A stretch of 64,000 nt of DNA from Saccharothrix saharensis. Lineage in GTDB: Bacteria > Actinomycetota > Actinomycetes > Mycobacteriales > Pseudonocardiaceae. The notes beneath the pieces are model-generated. The model had not been told where the DNA came from. It ran no database searches and worked only from the letters and a program-made list of their open reading frames with translations. The stretch is taken from assembly GCF_006716745.1 (NCBI RefSeq), contig NZ_VFPP01000001.1, positions 1,488,001 through 1,552,000 on the forward strand, written 5' to 3'. A program made the translations under genes and the position numbers. Below, piece by piece: positions 1-12,407 of the stretch. The number at the start of each line of letters is the position of its first letter. Positions within the stretch are counted from its first letter, which is position 1.

Positions 1-3958
<3,958 letters not shown>

Positions 3959-3966
<8 letters not shown>

Positions 3967-5410
3967 CCCTCGTGGGTTTCTCACCACCGAGCGTGAGACA
4001 CCGCGCAGCCGTCCCGTTTTCCTGCGCCTGCGCGACTGGCGCGAGGTCTACGAGGAGTTCGAGCGGCCCAAGCTGGAGAAGCAGGCCGGTCGGTGCATGG
4101 ACTGCGGCATCCCGTTCTGCCACCAGGGCTGTCCGCTGGGGAACCTGATCCCCGAGTGGAACAACCTGGTGTGGAGCGACGACTGGCGCAAGGCGTCGGA
4201 GCGGCTGCACGCCACGAACAACTTCCCGGAGTTCACCGGGACGTTGTGCCCGGCGCCGTGCGAGGCCGCGTGCGTGGTGGGGATCAACGGCGATCCCGTC
4301 ACCATCAAGCGGGTCGAGATCTCCATCATCGACCGGGCGTGGGACGAGGGCTGGGTCACGCCCCAGGTGCCGCCGACGCGCACCGGCCGCAAGGTGGCCG
4401 TGGTGGGCTCCGGGCCTGCCGGTCTGGCCGCCGCGCAGCAGCTGACCCGCGCCGGGCACGACGTGACCGTGCTGGAGCGGGCCGACGCCATCGGCGGGTT
4501 GCTGCGCTACGGCATCCCCGAGTTCAAGATGGAGAAGTGGCGGCTGGACCGCCGGCTGGAGCAGATGCGCGCCGAGGGCACGCGGTTCGAGACGAACGTG
4601 AACGTCGGCGTGGACGTCACGGTCGAGCGGCTGCGCGAGTCCTACGACGCGGTGGTGCTGGCCGGTGGCGCGACGGCGTGGCGCGACCTGCCGGTGCCCG
4701 GACGGGAGCTGTCCGGGGTGCACCAGGCGATGGAGTACCTGCCGGGCGCGAACAAGGTGGCGCGCGGCGAGCTGGACGCGCCGCCCATCACCGCCGAGGG
4801 CAAGCACGTCGTCGTCATCGGTGGCGGTGACACCGGCGCGGACTGCGTGGGCACGGCCCACCGGCAGGGCGCGTTGTCGGTGACGCAGCTGGAGATCATG
4901 CCGAGGCCGCCGGAGAAGCGCGCCGAGGCCCACCCGTGGCCGACCTACCCGATGCTGTACCGGGTCACGTCGGCGCACGAGGAGGGCGGCGAGCGGCTGT
5001 ACTCCGTGTCGACGGTGGAGTTCCTGGGCGACGACCAGGGCGCCGTGCGGGCGTTGAAGCTGGTCCAGGTGGAGGCGTCGGGCGGCCGGTTCGAGCCGGT
5101 GCCGGGCAGCGAGCGGGAGATCCCGGCGCAGCTGGTGACGCTGGCGATGGGCTTCGTCGGCCCGGAGAAGGACGGCCTGCTCACCGAGCTGGGCGTCGCG
5201 CTCGACGCGCGTGGCAACGTGGCGCGCGACGAGCGGTTCGCGACCTCGGTCGACGGCGTGTTCGTGGCGGGCGACATGGGTCGCGGCCAGTCGCTGATCG
5301 TGTGGGCCATCGCCGAGGGCCGCTCGGCCGCCGCCGGCGTGGACGCCTACCTGACGGGCCGCACCGTGTTGCCCCGGCCGATCGAGCCCACCGACCGACC
5401 GCTCGTGTGA
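3959..5410 (+). CDS. gltD: Glutamate synthase small subunit
   Basis: This 483-residue iron-sulfur flavoprotein passes electrons from NADPH to GltB. The N-terminus carries the cysteine-rich region CMDCGIPFC...GCP and a second cluster [10 protein letters not shown], the ligands of two 4Fe-4S clusters. An FAD-binding Rossmann motif ([10 protein letters not shown]) sits near residue 150 and an NADPH-binding motif ([10 protein letters not shown]) near residue 285. Length is normal for the family. The ATG lies inside the end of gltB, and the gene is followed by two strong hairpins, so gltBD ends here. Confidence 0.97.
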
Positions 5411-5412
5411 CT

Positions 5413-5502
5413 CGTCCCCGGCCGCACAACGACGTGCGGCCGGGGACGGACTTCCCGCGCGGCCGTTCCCGACCGCACGACGAGGTGCGGCCGGGAACGG
5501 CC
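5413..5502. terminator. Tandem near-identical hairpins between convergent genes
   Basis: Hairpin 1 is a perfect 15-bp stem (5413-5427 with 5434-5448, loop aacgac). Hairpin 2 is an 18-bp stem with one mismatch (5461-5478 with 5485-5502, loop gacgag). Both share the core CCGCAC-n6-GTGCGGCCGGG, so one is probably a duplicate of the other. No U-tract follows, which is common in actinobacteria. They lie between convergent gltD and a DUF4360 gene and could terminate both. The rest of the gap to 5641 holds nothing I recognise. Confidence 0.8.
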
Positions 5503-5641
5503 TGCCGATATGGTGGTGGACAGCGTGGTCCGCCACGTGGGTTGTCGAGTGACCGCGTGCGCCCGCCGGTCGAGCCTTCAGCGCACGCGTCCGGGCGGCC
5601 GGTCCGGTGCGTGGGGACCACCACTCACCGGGCCGGTTCGC

Positions 5642-6274
5642 TCAGGGGCAGACCTTCCAGGCGAAGTGGTAGGTCGTCTCCACGCTGCCGTCGGTGGAGT
5701 CCATCGACATGAAGCTGGTGGTCGTCGCGGTGTCCGACGAGCCGGCGCTCACCCGCAGCTCCGTGTTGATGTTGAACAGCCGCTGCTCACCGCACGGGTG
5801 GTAGACGATCGCGGCGAGTTCGGTGGTGTCGGTGGCCTGCCAGTCGTCGCTGAACGGTCCCGGGTAGCTGTGGCTCCGGTACGCGGTCGGCGACATGCCC
5901 TGGAAGTAGTAGTTGGCCCGTTCCAGACCGGTCGCGCCCTGCTCGAGGTGGGCGAAGCCGCGGTAGTCGGTCTGGGCGATGCCGTAGGTGAACCCCTGTG
6001 GGATGTTCATCCTGAGGTTGAGCTGGCAGTTCTTCCGGAAGTCGGTGGGCAGTGCGCCTACGCCCACCTGCGCCATGAACTGGCTGTAGGTGACGGTGAA
6101 CGCCTTGTTGTCCGGTGAGACCGCCACGGCCGCGGTACCGGCCGGGCACCCGGAGCCGTTGACGGTCACCACGTCGATGGTCATGTGATCCGGGGGCGGG
6201 GTGGTGTTCGGCGCCCCGCCCGGGGGGATGACCACCGCCGCCGCCAGGGTGACGGCCGCCACGAAGTTGAACAT
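5642..6274 (-). CDS. Secreted DUF4360 family protein (copy 1)
   Basis: A 210-residue protein with a short hydrophobic N-terminal signal peptide (FVAAVTLAAAVV) followed by the DUF4360 pattern. Conserved features include GSGCPAGTAAVAVSPD, FTVTYSQFMAQVG, the motif RKNCQL, and a late cysteine in HPCGEQR. The four to five cysteines probably form disulfides outside the cell. The function of the family is unknown; it occurs as extracellular proteins in actinobacteria and fungi. The ATG is preceded by GGAAGG at good spacing. The next gene (6359-6976) is a close paralogue on the same strand, so this is a tandem duplication. Confidence 0.85.
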   Translation of the reverse strand: MFNFVAAVTLAAAVVIPPGGAPNTTPPPDHMTIDVVTVNGSGCPAGTAAVAVSPDNKAFTVTYSQFMAQVGVGALPTDFRKNCQLNLRMNIPQGFTYGIAQTDYRGFAHLEQGATGLERANYYFQGMSPTAYRSHSYPGPFSDDWQATDTTELAAIVYHPCGEQRLFNINTELRVSAGSSDTATTTSFMSMDSTDGSVETTYHFAWKVCP

Positions 6275-6358
6275 GCAGCACCTTCCGACTCGTCATCGAG
6301 CACGGTATCGGCGGCGAATTGACGCAAGTCCGAGCGCGGAATCACCGACAGGTCCCGC

Positions 6359-6976
6359 CTAGCACCTCTTCCACGAGAAGTGGTACGTGGTGCTCACGCT
6401 GCTGTCGGTCGAATCCATCACCATGAAACTGGTACCGGTGGACGTGCCCGCGGTGACCCGGAGTTCGGTGTTGACGTTGAACATCCGCTGTTCACCGCAC
6501 GGCGCGTAGACGATGGCGTCCCATTCCGTGGCGTCGGTGGCCTGCCAGTTGTCGCTGAAAGGCCCGGTGTAGGAATGGCTCTTGCGCGCGGTGGGCGACG
6601 TGCCCTGGATGTAGTAGCTGCCCTGCTCCATGCCCGTGGCACCGCGCTGGAGGTGGGCGAACCCGCGGTAGTCGGCCTGGGCGATGCCGTAGGTGAAGCC
6701 CTGCGGGTAGCCCAGCTCCAGCGCGAGCTGGCAGTTCTTCCGGAAGTCGGTCGGGTCGGACTCGCCGCCCGCCTGGGCGAGGAACTGGCTGTACGTGACG
6801 GTGAACGCGGTGCGGTCGGGCGAGGCGGCGACCGCCGCGGTGCCGGCCGGGCAACCCGACCCGTTCACGGTCCTCACCTGGACCGTGACGTAATCGGGCG
6901 GCGCGTCGACCGCCGTTTCAGCGGTGGGGACGAACGCGGACAGGGTCAATGCGGCCGCGGCCACTAAGGTCAGCAT
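6359..6976 (-). CDS. Secreted DUF4360 family protein (copy 2)
   Basis: This 205-residue paralogue of the neighbouring DUF4360 gene has a signal peptide (MLTLVAAAALTLSAF) and the same signature blocks (GSGCPAGTAAVAASPD, TYSQFLAQAG, FRKNCQLAL, APCGEQRMF). I chose the ATG at 6976 because it starts the signal peptide and has a GTAGGAG ribosome binding site; an upstream in-frame ATG at 7120 would add a charged leader. Only 84 bp separate it from copy 1, so the pair may be co-transcribed. Biochemical function is unknown. Confidence 0.85.
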   Translation of the reverse strand: MLTLVAAAALTLSAFVPTAETAVDAPPDYVTVQVRTVNGSGCPAGTAAVAASPDRTAFTVTYSQFLAQAGGESDPTDFRKNCQLALELGYPQGFTYGIAQADYRGFAHLQRGATGMEQGSYYIQGTSPTARKSHSYTGPFSDNWQATDATEWDAIVYAPCGEQRMFNVNTELRVTAGTSTGTSFMVMDSTDSSVSTTYHFSWKRC

Positions 6977-7189
6977 GAACGGCCTTTCTCCTACAGGTGG
7001 ACGTTCGGTGTGACGGCGGTTACAGGACCGTAGCGCAATGCCCTCGACCGATTGCTCCTCCATTGGAGTGGAACCGCTCCCAGAAGGTGGGAAATATGTT
7101 TCCCGCGCGAAACGACGCAACCGCCCGCGGTATCCGCACGCCGTTCGTTGAAATCGCGACGATATTGCGAAATATCGCGTCTCGACCGG

Positions 7190-7708
7190 TTACCTCGGCC
7201 GGGCGGCGACCACTCGTCGGATCAATTGCACCATCTGCGCGCGCTCCTCGGAGTCCAGCACGGCGAACCAGCGGGCCTCGCGGCCGTTCTGCCGGGGGAA
7301 GACGCCCTCGACCGCCGCGCGACCCGACTCGGTGAGCGCCACGAACACCACGCGCCGGTCCTGGCCGTCGCGGGTCCGCTCCACCAGCCCGGCGCGCTCC
7401 AGCGTGTTGATCAGGTTCGACATCGCCGACCGGGTGGTGCCGGACAGGTCGGCCAGCCGCGCGGGCTGGGTCGGGCCCAGGATCCACAGCTTGAACATCA
7501 GCCGGAAGCCGGGCATGGTCCACCCCTGCTCGCGGTGCACCAGCGCCTCGTAGTCGGTGATCATCATGTACGCCAGGTGCAACACGTTGTACGACAGGCC
7601 GAACGCGTCCGCGTCGCCGCCGAGCTCGGCGATCCGGTGCCGGGCGAACCGCTCGTACTCCTGCTCCGTCGCCACGTCGCCGGCGACGGGCACCTCCTGC
7701 TCTGCCAC
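7190..7708 (-). CDS. MarR-family transcriptional regulator
   Basis: A 172-residue MarR-type winged-helix repressor. Recognisable parts are the helix-turn-helix around LADLSGTTRSAMSNLINTLE (mid-protein) and the wing LVERTRDGQDRRVVFVALTE with its conserved DxR. MarR proteins bind palindromes as dimers and often regulate a divergent neighbour. Here the divergent neighbour, 40 bp away, is a GGDEF membrane protein. The ligand cannot be read from the sequence. Confidence 0.9.
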   Translation of the reverse strand: MAEQEVPVAGDVATEQEYERFARHRIAELGGDADAFGLSYNVLHLAYMMITDYEALVHREQGWTMPGFRLMFKLWILGPTQPARLADLSGTTRSAMSNLINTLERAGLVERTRDGQDRRVVFVALTESGRAAVEGVFPRQNGREARWFAVLDSEERAQMVQLIRRVVAARPR

Positions 7709-7748
7709 CCGCTGATCCTCCCAGGGCTACCCGGCCGACGGGACCCGA

Positions 7749-9278
7749 ATGCGGCACACTACCGGCGTGATCGGGACGAGGCGGTTCGCCATCACGGCCG
7801 CGGTCGTGCTGGTGCTCGCCACCGCCGCGTCCGTGGCCGCGAGCTTCGACGTCGTCGCCGGCGGGGCCGCGGTGGTCCTCGACGACCTCGCCCAGCTCGC
7901 CACCGGCCTGTTCGCGACCGGTTGCTGCTGGTGGACGGCGCGCCGGGCGACCGGGCCGGACCGCCGGTGGCGGATCGCGACGGGCTTCGGCATGGCGGGC
8001 TGGTCCACCGGCCAGGCGCTGTGGACCTGGTACCAGCTCGTCGAGCGGCGCGCCGTGCCGTCGCCGTCGCTCGCGGACGCCGGCTACCTGAGCATCGTGC
8101 CGTTCGCGTTCGTCGCGCTGCTGGTGATCGGCAACCACCGCCGGTCCGACACGCCCGACGCGCTGCTGGACCGCCGCTCCCCCAGCGCCCGGCTGGTGCT
8201 GCTGCTCGACGGCGTGATCGTGGTCGGGTCGCTGTTCGGGCTGGCCTGGACGACGTCGCTGGGCGGGCTGGTCGCGGCGGGCAACCCGGGTTCGGCGGCG
8301 TTCCTGGTGGCCATCGCCTACCCGGCGACCGACCTGGTGCTGCTGGTGATCGTGGTGGCGCTGAGCGCGGACCGCAAGGTCGTGCTGCAACCCCAGCTGC
8401 GGCTGCTCGGGCTCGGCCTGGCCGCGCTGGCCGCGTCCGACTTCGCGTTCGCCTACCTGGTGAGCGTCCAGGCGCCGGAGGTGCCACCGCTGGCCAACGC
8501 CGGGTTCGTGGTCGGGCCCGCGCTGATCGGCCTGGCCGCGCTCGCGCCCCCGCCGTCCCCGTCGACCGGCCGGGGTCGCGACCGGCGGCGGTGGGGGTGG
8601 GCCTACCTGCTGATGCCGTACGTGCCGTTACTGGTCAGCAGCGTCCTGGTGCTGCGGCGCACGGTCATCGGGGACCTCGGGCCGTTGGACGGGGTGGAGA
8701 TCGGCTGCGGGTTCACCGTGTTCGTCGCGGTGATCCTGCGGCAGCTCGTGACCCTGGTGGACAACACGAAGCTCGTGCTGCTGCTGCGCGAGTCGGAGCG
8801 GACCCTGACGCACCAGGCGCACCACGACCCGTTGACCGGGTTGGCCAACCGGGCGCTGTTCGAGCGCCGGCTGGACGAGGCGATGGACGCCCACCACCGC
8901 GACGGCACGCCGTTCGGGTTGCTGTTCGTGGACCTGGACGACTTCAAGGCGGTCAACGACCTCTCCGGTCACGCGCACGGCGACGCGCTGCTCGAACGGG
9001 TGGCGCAGCGGCTGCGGCAGTGCGTCCGCGACACCGACGTGGTCGCCCGGCTCGGTGGCGACGAGTTCGGCGTGCTGGTCGAGGGGGTGGACGAGCCGGA
9101 GAAGGTGGCGTTCCGCGTCCTGGACGCGCTCGGCGCGGAGATCAGCGCGTCCGTCGGCGTGGTGATCTGCGCCGACCCTGACCCCGAGGCGACCGCCGCG
9201 TCCGTCCTCGGCCGGGCCGACAAGGCCATGTACGAGGCCAAGCGCGACGGTGGGCGGGGTCTGGTCATCCACCCGTAG
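7749..9278 (+). CDS. Membrane GGDEF protein, probable diguanylate cyclase
   Basis: A 509-residue protein with about eight to ten hydrophobic segments in residues 10-345, then a coiled linker and a C-terminal GGDEF domain. The GGDEF active-site motif is intact (RLGGDEFGVLVEG), as are the upstream DPLTGLANR and DLDDFKAVND blocks, so it probably makes cyclic di-GMP. No EAL domain is present. The first-position inhibitory RxxD is not evident. It is divergent from a MarR regulator. The stop codon forms part of a terminator hairpin. Confidence 0.9.
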   Translation: MRHTTGVIGTRRFAITAAVVLVLATAASVAASFDVVAGGAAVVLDDLAQLATGLFATGCCWWTARRATGPDRRWRIATGFGMAGWSTGQALWTWYQLVERRAVPSPSLADAGYLSIVPFAFVALLVIGNHRRSDTPDALLDRRSPSARLVLLLDGVIVVGSLFGLAWTTSLGGLVAAGNPGSAAFLVAIAYPATDLVLLVIVVALSADRKVVLQPQLRLLGLGLAALAASDFAFAYLVSVQAPEVPPLANAGFVVGPALIGLAALAPPPSPSTGRGRDRRRWGWAYLLMPYVPLLVSSVLVLRRTVIGDLGPLDGVEIGCGFTVFVAVILRQLVTLVDNTKLVLLLRESERTLTHQAHHDPLTGLANRALFERRLDEAMDAHHRDGTPFGLLFVDLDDFKAVNDLSGHAHGDALLERVAQRLRQCVRDTDVVARLGGDEFGVLVEGVDEPEKVAFRVLDALGAEISASVGVVICADPDPEATAASVLGRADKAMYEAKRDGGRGLVIHP

Positions 9279-9304
9279 GGCCGGGCCGCCGGACGGCCCG
9301 GCCC
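9278..9304. terminator. Hairpin between convergent genes
   Basis: A perfect 11-bp GC stem (9278-9288 with 9294-9304, loop ccgga) directly follows the GGDEF stop and precedes the stop of the convergent gene at 9315, so it could serve both. Confidence 0.7.
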
Positions 9305-9314
9305 CACCGCCGGC

Positions 9315-9902
9315 TCAGTGGATCCCGGTGCCGCTCCACCACTGGACCGCGACCAGGGGGTTCCCGCCGGCGAACCGGAGGGTGAAGCCCGGGGCCACGT
9401 CGTGGTCGGTGTAGTAGCGGCCGATGCCCAGCGCCATGACGACCCTCCCCCGGCTCGCGGGATCGGGGAGCAGGGCCGGGTCGACCCGGTGGAGCAGGGC
9501 GACGTCCGTGCTCAGCGCGGCGTGGTAGTCGGTCCACGCCGTGGTGGCGGTCTCGCACCTGAGCTGCATCACGATGAGCGCCGGAGCCCGCTCGCCGATG
9601 TCCTCCTCCACGTTGAAGACCAGGTCCGCCCGCTCAACGTGCTCGCCGGGCCGCCGTTGGAAGACCGGCACCGCGGCCTGCCCGGTCCAGACCTGGCCGA
9701 CCTCGGTGATGACGTCGAGCGGGTCGACCCTGCCGGTGGTGTCGCGCAGGTTCCGCTGCAACCACGTGGCGAACTGGTTGTGCGCCCACCCGCCCCAATC
9801 CCCGGCGAACCGGATGACCTCGTTGATCAGCGGCTGCTCCTCTTCGACCCACTGAGCGACCTTGTCGACGGCCTCTCGGGGTTCGAGCGTGAGTTTCGAC
9901 AT
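9315..9902 (-). CDS. Small protein with degenerate PD-(D/E)XK-like motif (paralogue A)
   Basis: A 195-residue cytoplasmic protein, not assignable to a named family by eye. It is clearly homologous to the next gene (9937-10509): shared blocks are GGWAHNQFATWLQ, PLDVITE, ERADLVFN and the tail VQWW. In the paralogue, RADIVF followed by ITELKC resembles the D...E-x-K core of PD-(D/E)XK nucleases. Here the equivalent is ADLVF...VMQLRC, with Q for E and R for K, so catalysis would be lost if the fold assignment holds. Start supported by GAGGAG. It lies 34 bp downstream of paralogue B, probably in one operon. Confidence 0.7.
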   Translation of the reverse strand: MSKLTLEPREAVDKVAQWVEEEQPLINEVIRFAGDWGGWAHNQFATWLQRNLRDTTGRVDPLDVITEVGQVWTGQAAVPVFQRRPGEHVERADLVFNVEEDIGERAPALIVMQLRCETATTAWTDYHAALSTDVALLHRVDPALLPDPASRGRVVMALGIGRYYTDHDVAPGFTLRFAGGNPLVAVQWWSGTGIH

Positions 9903-9936
9903 CCGTGTGCTCCTCGCGCGTGTGGTGGACGGTCGG

Positions 9937-10509
9937 TCAGCCGACCAGGTCGGGGTCGGCCCACCACTGCACGGCGTACTGGCGTCCGGCGCTCTCGACC
10001 CGGTAGCCCGCGGCGGGACGGAGGCCGGGCTCGTTGAAGCAGATGCCCAGCGACAGCACCATCACGTTCTCCGGGCCGAACGCGTCGTCCACGTCCGGGT
10101 TGACGCCGTAGAGCTTGGTGACGTCACGGCTCAGCCCGGCCCGGAACGCGGGCCACGGCTGCTTGGGCGACTGGCACTTCAGCTCGGTGATGATCACCGG
10201 CGGCTCGGCCTCCACGGTCGGGCTCAGCGCGTTGAACACGATGTCCGCGCGCTGCTGGGGGCTGTCGAAGACCGCGATCGAGCCCTGCCCGGTCGGGATG
10301 TGGTTGGCCTCGGTGAGCACGTCCAGCGGGTTGTTGTTGCGCAGCCGAAGCCTCAGCCGGCCCTGCAACCACAGCGCGAACTGGTTGCGGGCCCAGCCTT
10401 CCCAGCCGCCCGCGAACAGCGAGAGGGCTTCGATCGTCGGTTGTTCGACCTGGATCCACTCGATGACGGCTTTGATCACGTCGACCGGGCCGATGGTGTT
10501 GTAAGCCAT
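9937..10509 (-). CDS. Small protein with intact PD-(D/E)XK-like motif (paralogue B)
   Basis: A 190-residue protein. The ATG at 10509 is supported by AGGAG eight bases upstream. The order of conserved residues is a helix GWARNQFALWLQ, then RADIVFN, then VIITELKCQS. This D...E-x-K arrangement is what PD-(D/E)XK nuclease-fold proteins show; that is inference from pattern, not a recognised family. It is first in a two-gene unit with paralogue A, and lies downstream of a RhiA-like gene from which a strong hairpin separates it. Alternatives include a non-nuclease member of the fold or an unrelated protein. Confidence 0.7.
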   Translation of the reverse strand: MAYNTIGPVDVIKAVIEWIQVEQPTIEALSLFAGGWEGWARNQFALWLQGRLRLRLRNNNPLDVLTEANHIPTGQGSIAVFDSPQQRADIVFNALSPTVEAEPPVIITELKCQSPKQPWPAFRAGLSRDVTKLYGVNPDVDDAFGPENVMVLSLGICFNEPGLRPAAGYRVESAGRQYAVQWWADPDLVG

Positions 10510-10543
10510 GACTTCACTCCTGGGTGGGGTGGGGGAAGAGAGG

Positions 10544-10583
10544 GGGCGCAGAGCGCGCCGGGGGGAGGTCGCGCTCTGCGCCC
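10544..10583. terminator. Hairpin after the RhiA-like gene
   Basis: A perfect 14-bp stem (10544-10557 with 10570-10583, 12-base purine-rich loop) lies between two minus-strand genes, 165 bp past the stop of the RhiA-like gene. It probably separates that transcript from the 10509-9315 pair. Confidence 0.6.
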
Positions 10584-10748
10584 GGGACGGCGGGCCGGTG
10601 TGGTGGGGGCACCCGGGCTGTCGAGCGGGGCGGGTCGTGGGCGCCTCCGGAGCTCGACCCCGCCGTCCTCCGCGATGCGCCGGAGGGGCCGTCCGGCGCA
10701 CGGGGTCCTACGGGTGGCGACCGGGGAGAGGACCGGTCATCGCGGCGG

Positions 10749-11387
10749 TCAGGCGGCGATCGGCTGCGTGCCGGTGCTGATCGACCACGTGTTGTCCGGG
10801 TGCAGCACCGCGGTCATCTCGAAGCCCGCGTTGTAGTCCAGCTCCACCGTGTTGCTGATCTGCTCGATGTCGAGCACCTCGCCGTGGACGTAGGTGCCCG
10901 CGGTGAGCCAGTAGCTGGGGTGCGGGGTGAAGACGAGGTTCTCGTTCGGCTGCGCCTGCACCGCGAACACGCCGGAGTTCGACATGCCGATGCCGACCGA
11001 GGCGCCGTCGGCGGGCACCGTCGGCAGTTCCCGGATGTAGAGGCTGCCGAGCTCCGCGACGCCGAACGCCTTGCCGGGCACGAACCGGTGCGCGCCGTCG
11101 GTGTAGTCGAACAGGATCTGGTTGGTGGTCAGGTCCTGCGGGTTGGCCCGCCGGACCTCCTGGGCGCGGAACCGCGTGCCCGGCTTGAGCGAACCCGTGT
11201 AGGACCAGACGAAGCTGTAGTCGAGGGTCCACTCGAAGGTCACGGTGGTGCCCGGCCACGCCGGCGCGGTCAGCCACGCCAGCGACATGGCGTTGCGCAC
11301 GCCGAGGTCCACGGGCTGCTGGTAGACGCACAGGTCTTGGAACTGGGTAGATTCGTTGCGGACCGTCAGGGAGTACTGGGTGGGCAT
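10749..11387 (-). CDS. RhiA-like protein
   Basis: A 212-residue protein without a signal peptide. It resembles RhiA, the rhizosphere-expressed protein of Rhizobium, which has many homologues of unknown function in soil bacteria. Recognisable blocks are NAMSLAWL, YSFVWSYTGSL, SVGIGMSNSGVFAVQAQPN and FTPHPSYWL. The family assignment is from memory of these blocks. The ATG at 11387 has a GAGGAG site ten bases upstream; the frame stays open further upstream, but that sequence is non-coding in character. The sequence suggests an all-beta protein. Confidence 0.75.
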   Translation of the reverse strand: MPTQYSLTVRNESTQFQDLCVYQQPVDLGVRNAMSLAWLTAPAWPGTTVTFEWTLDYSFVWSYTGSLKPGTRFRAQEVRRANPQDLTTNQILFDYTDGAHRFVPGKAFGVAELGSLYIRELPTVPADGASVGIGMSNSGVFAVQAQPNENLVFTPHPSYWLTAGTYVHGEVLDIEQISNTVELDYNAGFEMTAVLHPDNTWSISTGTQPIAA

Positions 11388-11673
11388 GGCAGCACAACTC
11401 CTCACGAGGAGACGATTCGGGTAAATTCGAACCAGGACGCGGAATAGTCGGCCGCGCAGCGGTGGGTTCGCAGGACCTGTCGATTTCGCTGTGATTTTCA
11501 CCGGGCCGGACTTCCCGCTGAAACCAGTACACGCCGGCGGGCGCGGGGCGTCAAGCGACCGGCGCTCACCCGATATGTCGACGTCGCATTCACCTGACTT
11601 GGCTTCCCGGAGGCGCCGGGCGCGCCTTTCGTGACGTGAACACGCGGGCGACCCGTAACGAAAGTCGCGCGAA

Positions 11674-12012
11674 TTGAATTGCCAGCAGTGCCGCACGGAG
11701 TTCGCCGCGAGCGCCACCGGCCGGCCGCGCCTGTACTGCTCGTCGGCGTGCCGGCAACGCGCGTTCCGGGCCAGGCGGGACGTCGAGCGCACGGCGGTGG
11801 CCCTGCCGGGACAGGTGGAGGCGCTGGCCGTGGCGTTGCGGGACAACGCGGAGGTGATCCGGTTCCTGGCCCGGGGGTGGACACCGGTGGAACCGGACGT
11901 GTCGCTGCCCGACTTGTTGCGGACCACGGCCGAACTGGCGGAGCGGTTGCGCGACCTGGGCGGGCGGTTAGTCGACCACTTGCCGGCGGACGTGCCGTGG
12001 GTGAACCGGTGA
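11674..12012 (+). CDS. Small zinc-ribbon protein
   Basis: A 112-residue protein starting at a TTG. The N-terminus carries C-x2-C (NCQQC) and, after GRPRLY, C-x3-C (CSSAC) followed by RQRAFRARR, a treble-clef/zinc-ribbon type seen in many small actinobacterial proteins. The rest is helical and Leu/Ala-rich. It may bind nucleic acid, but nothing proves it. A start a few codons later is not available without losing the first cysteine pair, which supports the TTG. Confidence 0.6.
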   Translation: MNCQQCRTEFAASATGRPRLYCSSACRQRAFRARRDVERTAVALPGQVEALAVALRDNAEVIRFLARGWTPVEPDVSLPDLLRTTAELAERLRDLGGRLVDHLPADVPWVNR

Positions 12013-12401
12013 CGGAAGACGGAATGAAACCCGTGGGCGCATCCCCCGCCGGGTGACCCCTGACCGCCTGGCGATGACCGTTGGTGGACGAGACGCAATC
12101 TTCTCGGTCACCGGCCGGATTTCGGGAGGAGGTTCGAGGGCGACCGCACCGCAGTTGTGCGGACGACCGTCACGGCGGGTCCCGGAAGCCGATCGGGTTG
12201 TCGCCCGACCCGCCGCCGCGGCGCAGACGGATCAGCCTGCCGATATTTCCGGGAAGATCACCGGAGCCACTCGGGGCACGGGTGACCGCGGGGTGGCGCC
12301 CCTCGCTCCCGGGGTGCCGACGTTGATTCGAGGGTCACTCGCCTGTTTGCCGACGGGCGGATGAGGGCATTCGGAAGTGTCCTGCTCACGCCACCGGAGG
12401 T
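12013..12401. other. 389-bp intergenic region, nothing recognised
   Basis: No convincing coding sequence, RNA motif or hairpin was seen between the zinc-ribbon gene and the kinase gene. It presumably holds the kinase promoter. Confidence 0.5.
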
Positions 12402-12407
12402 ATGACG

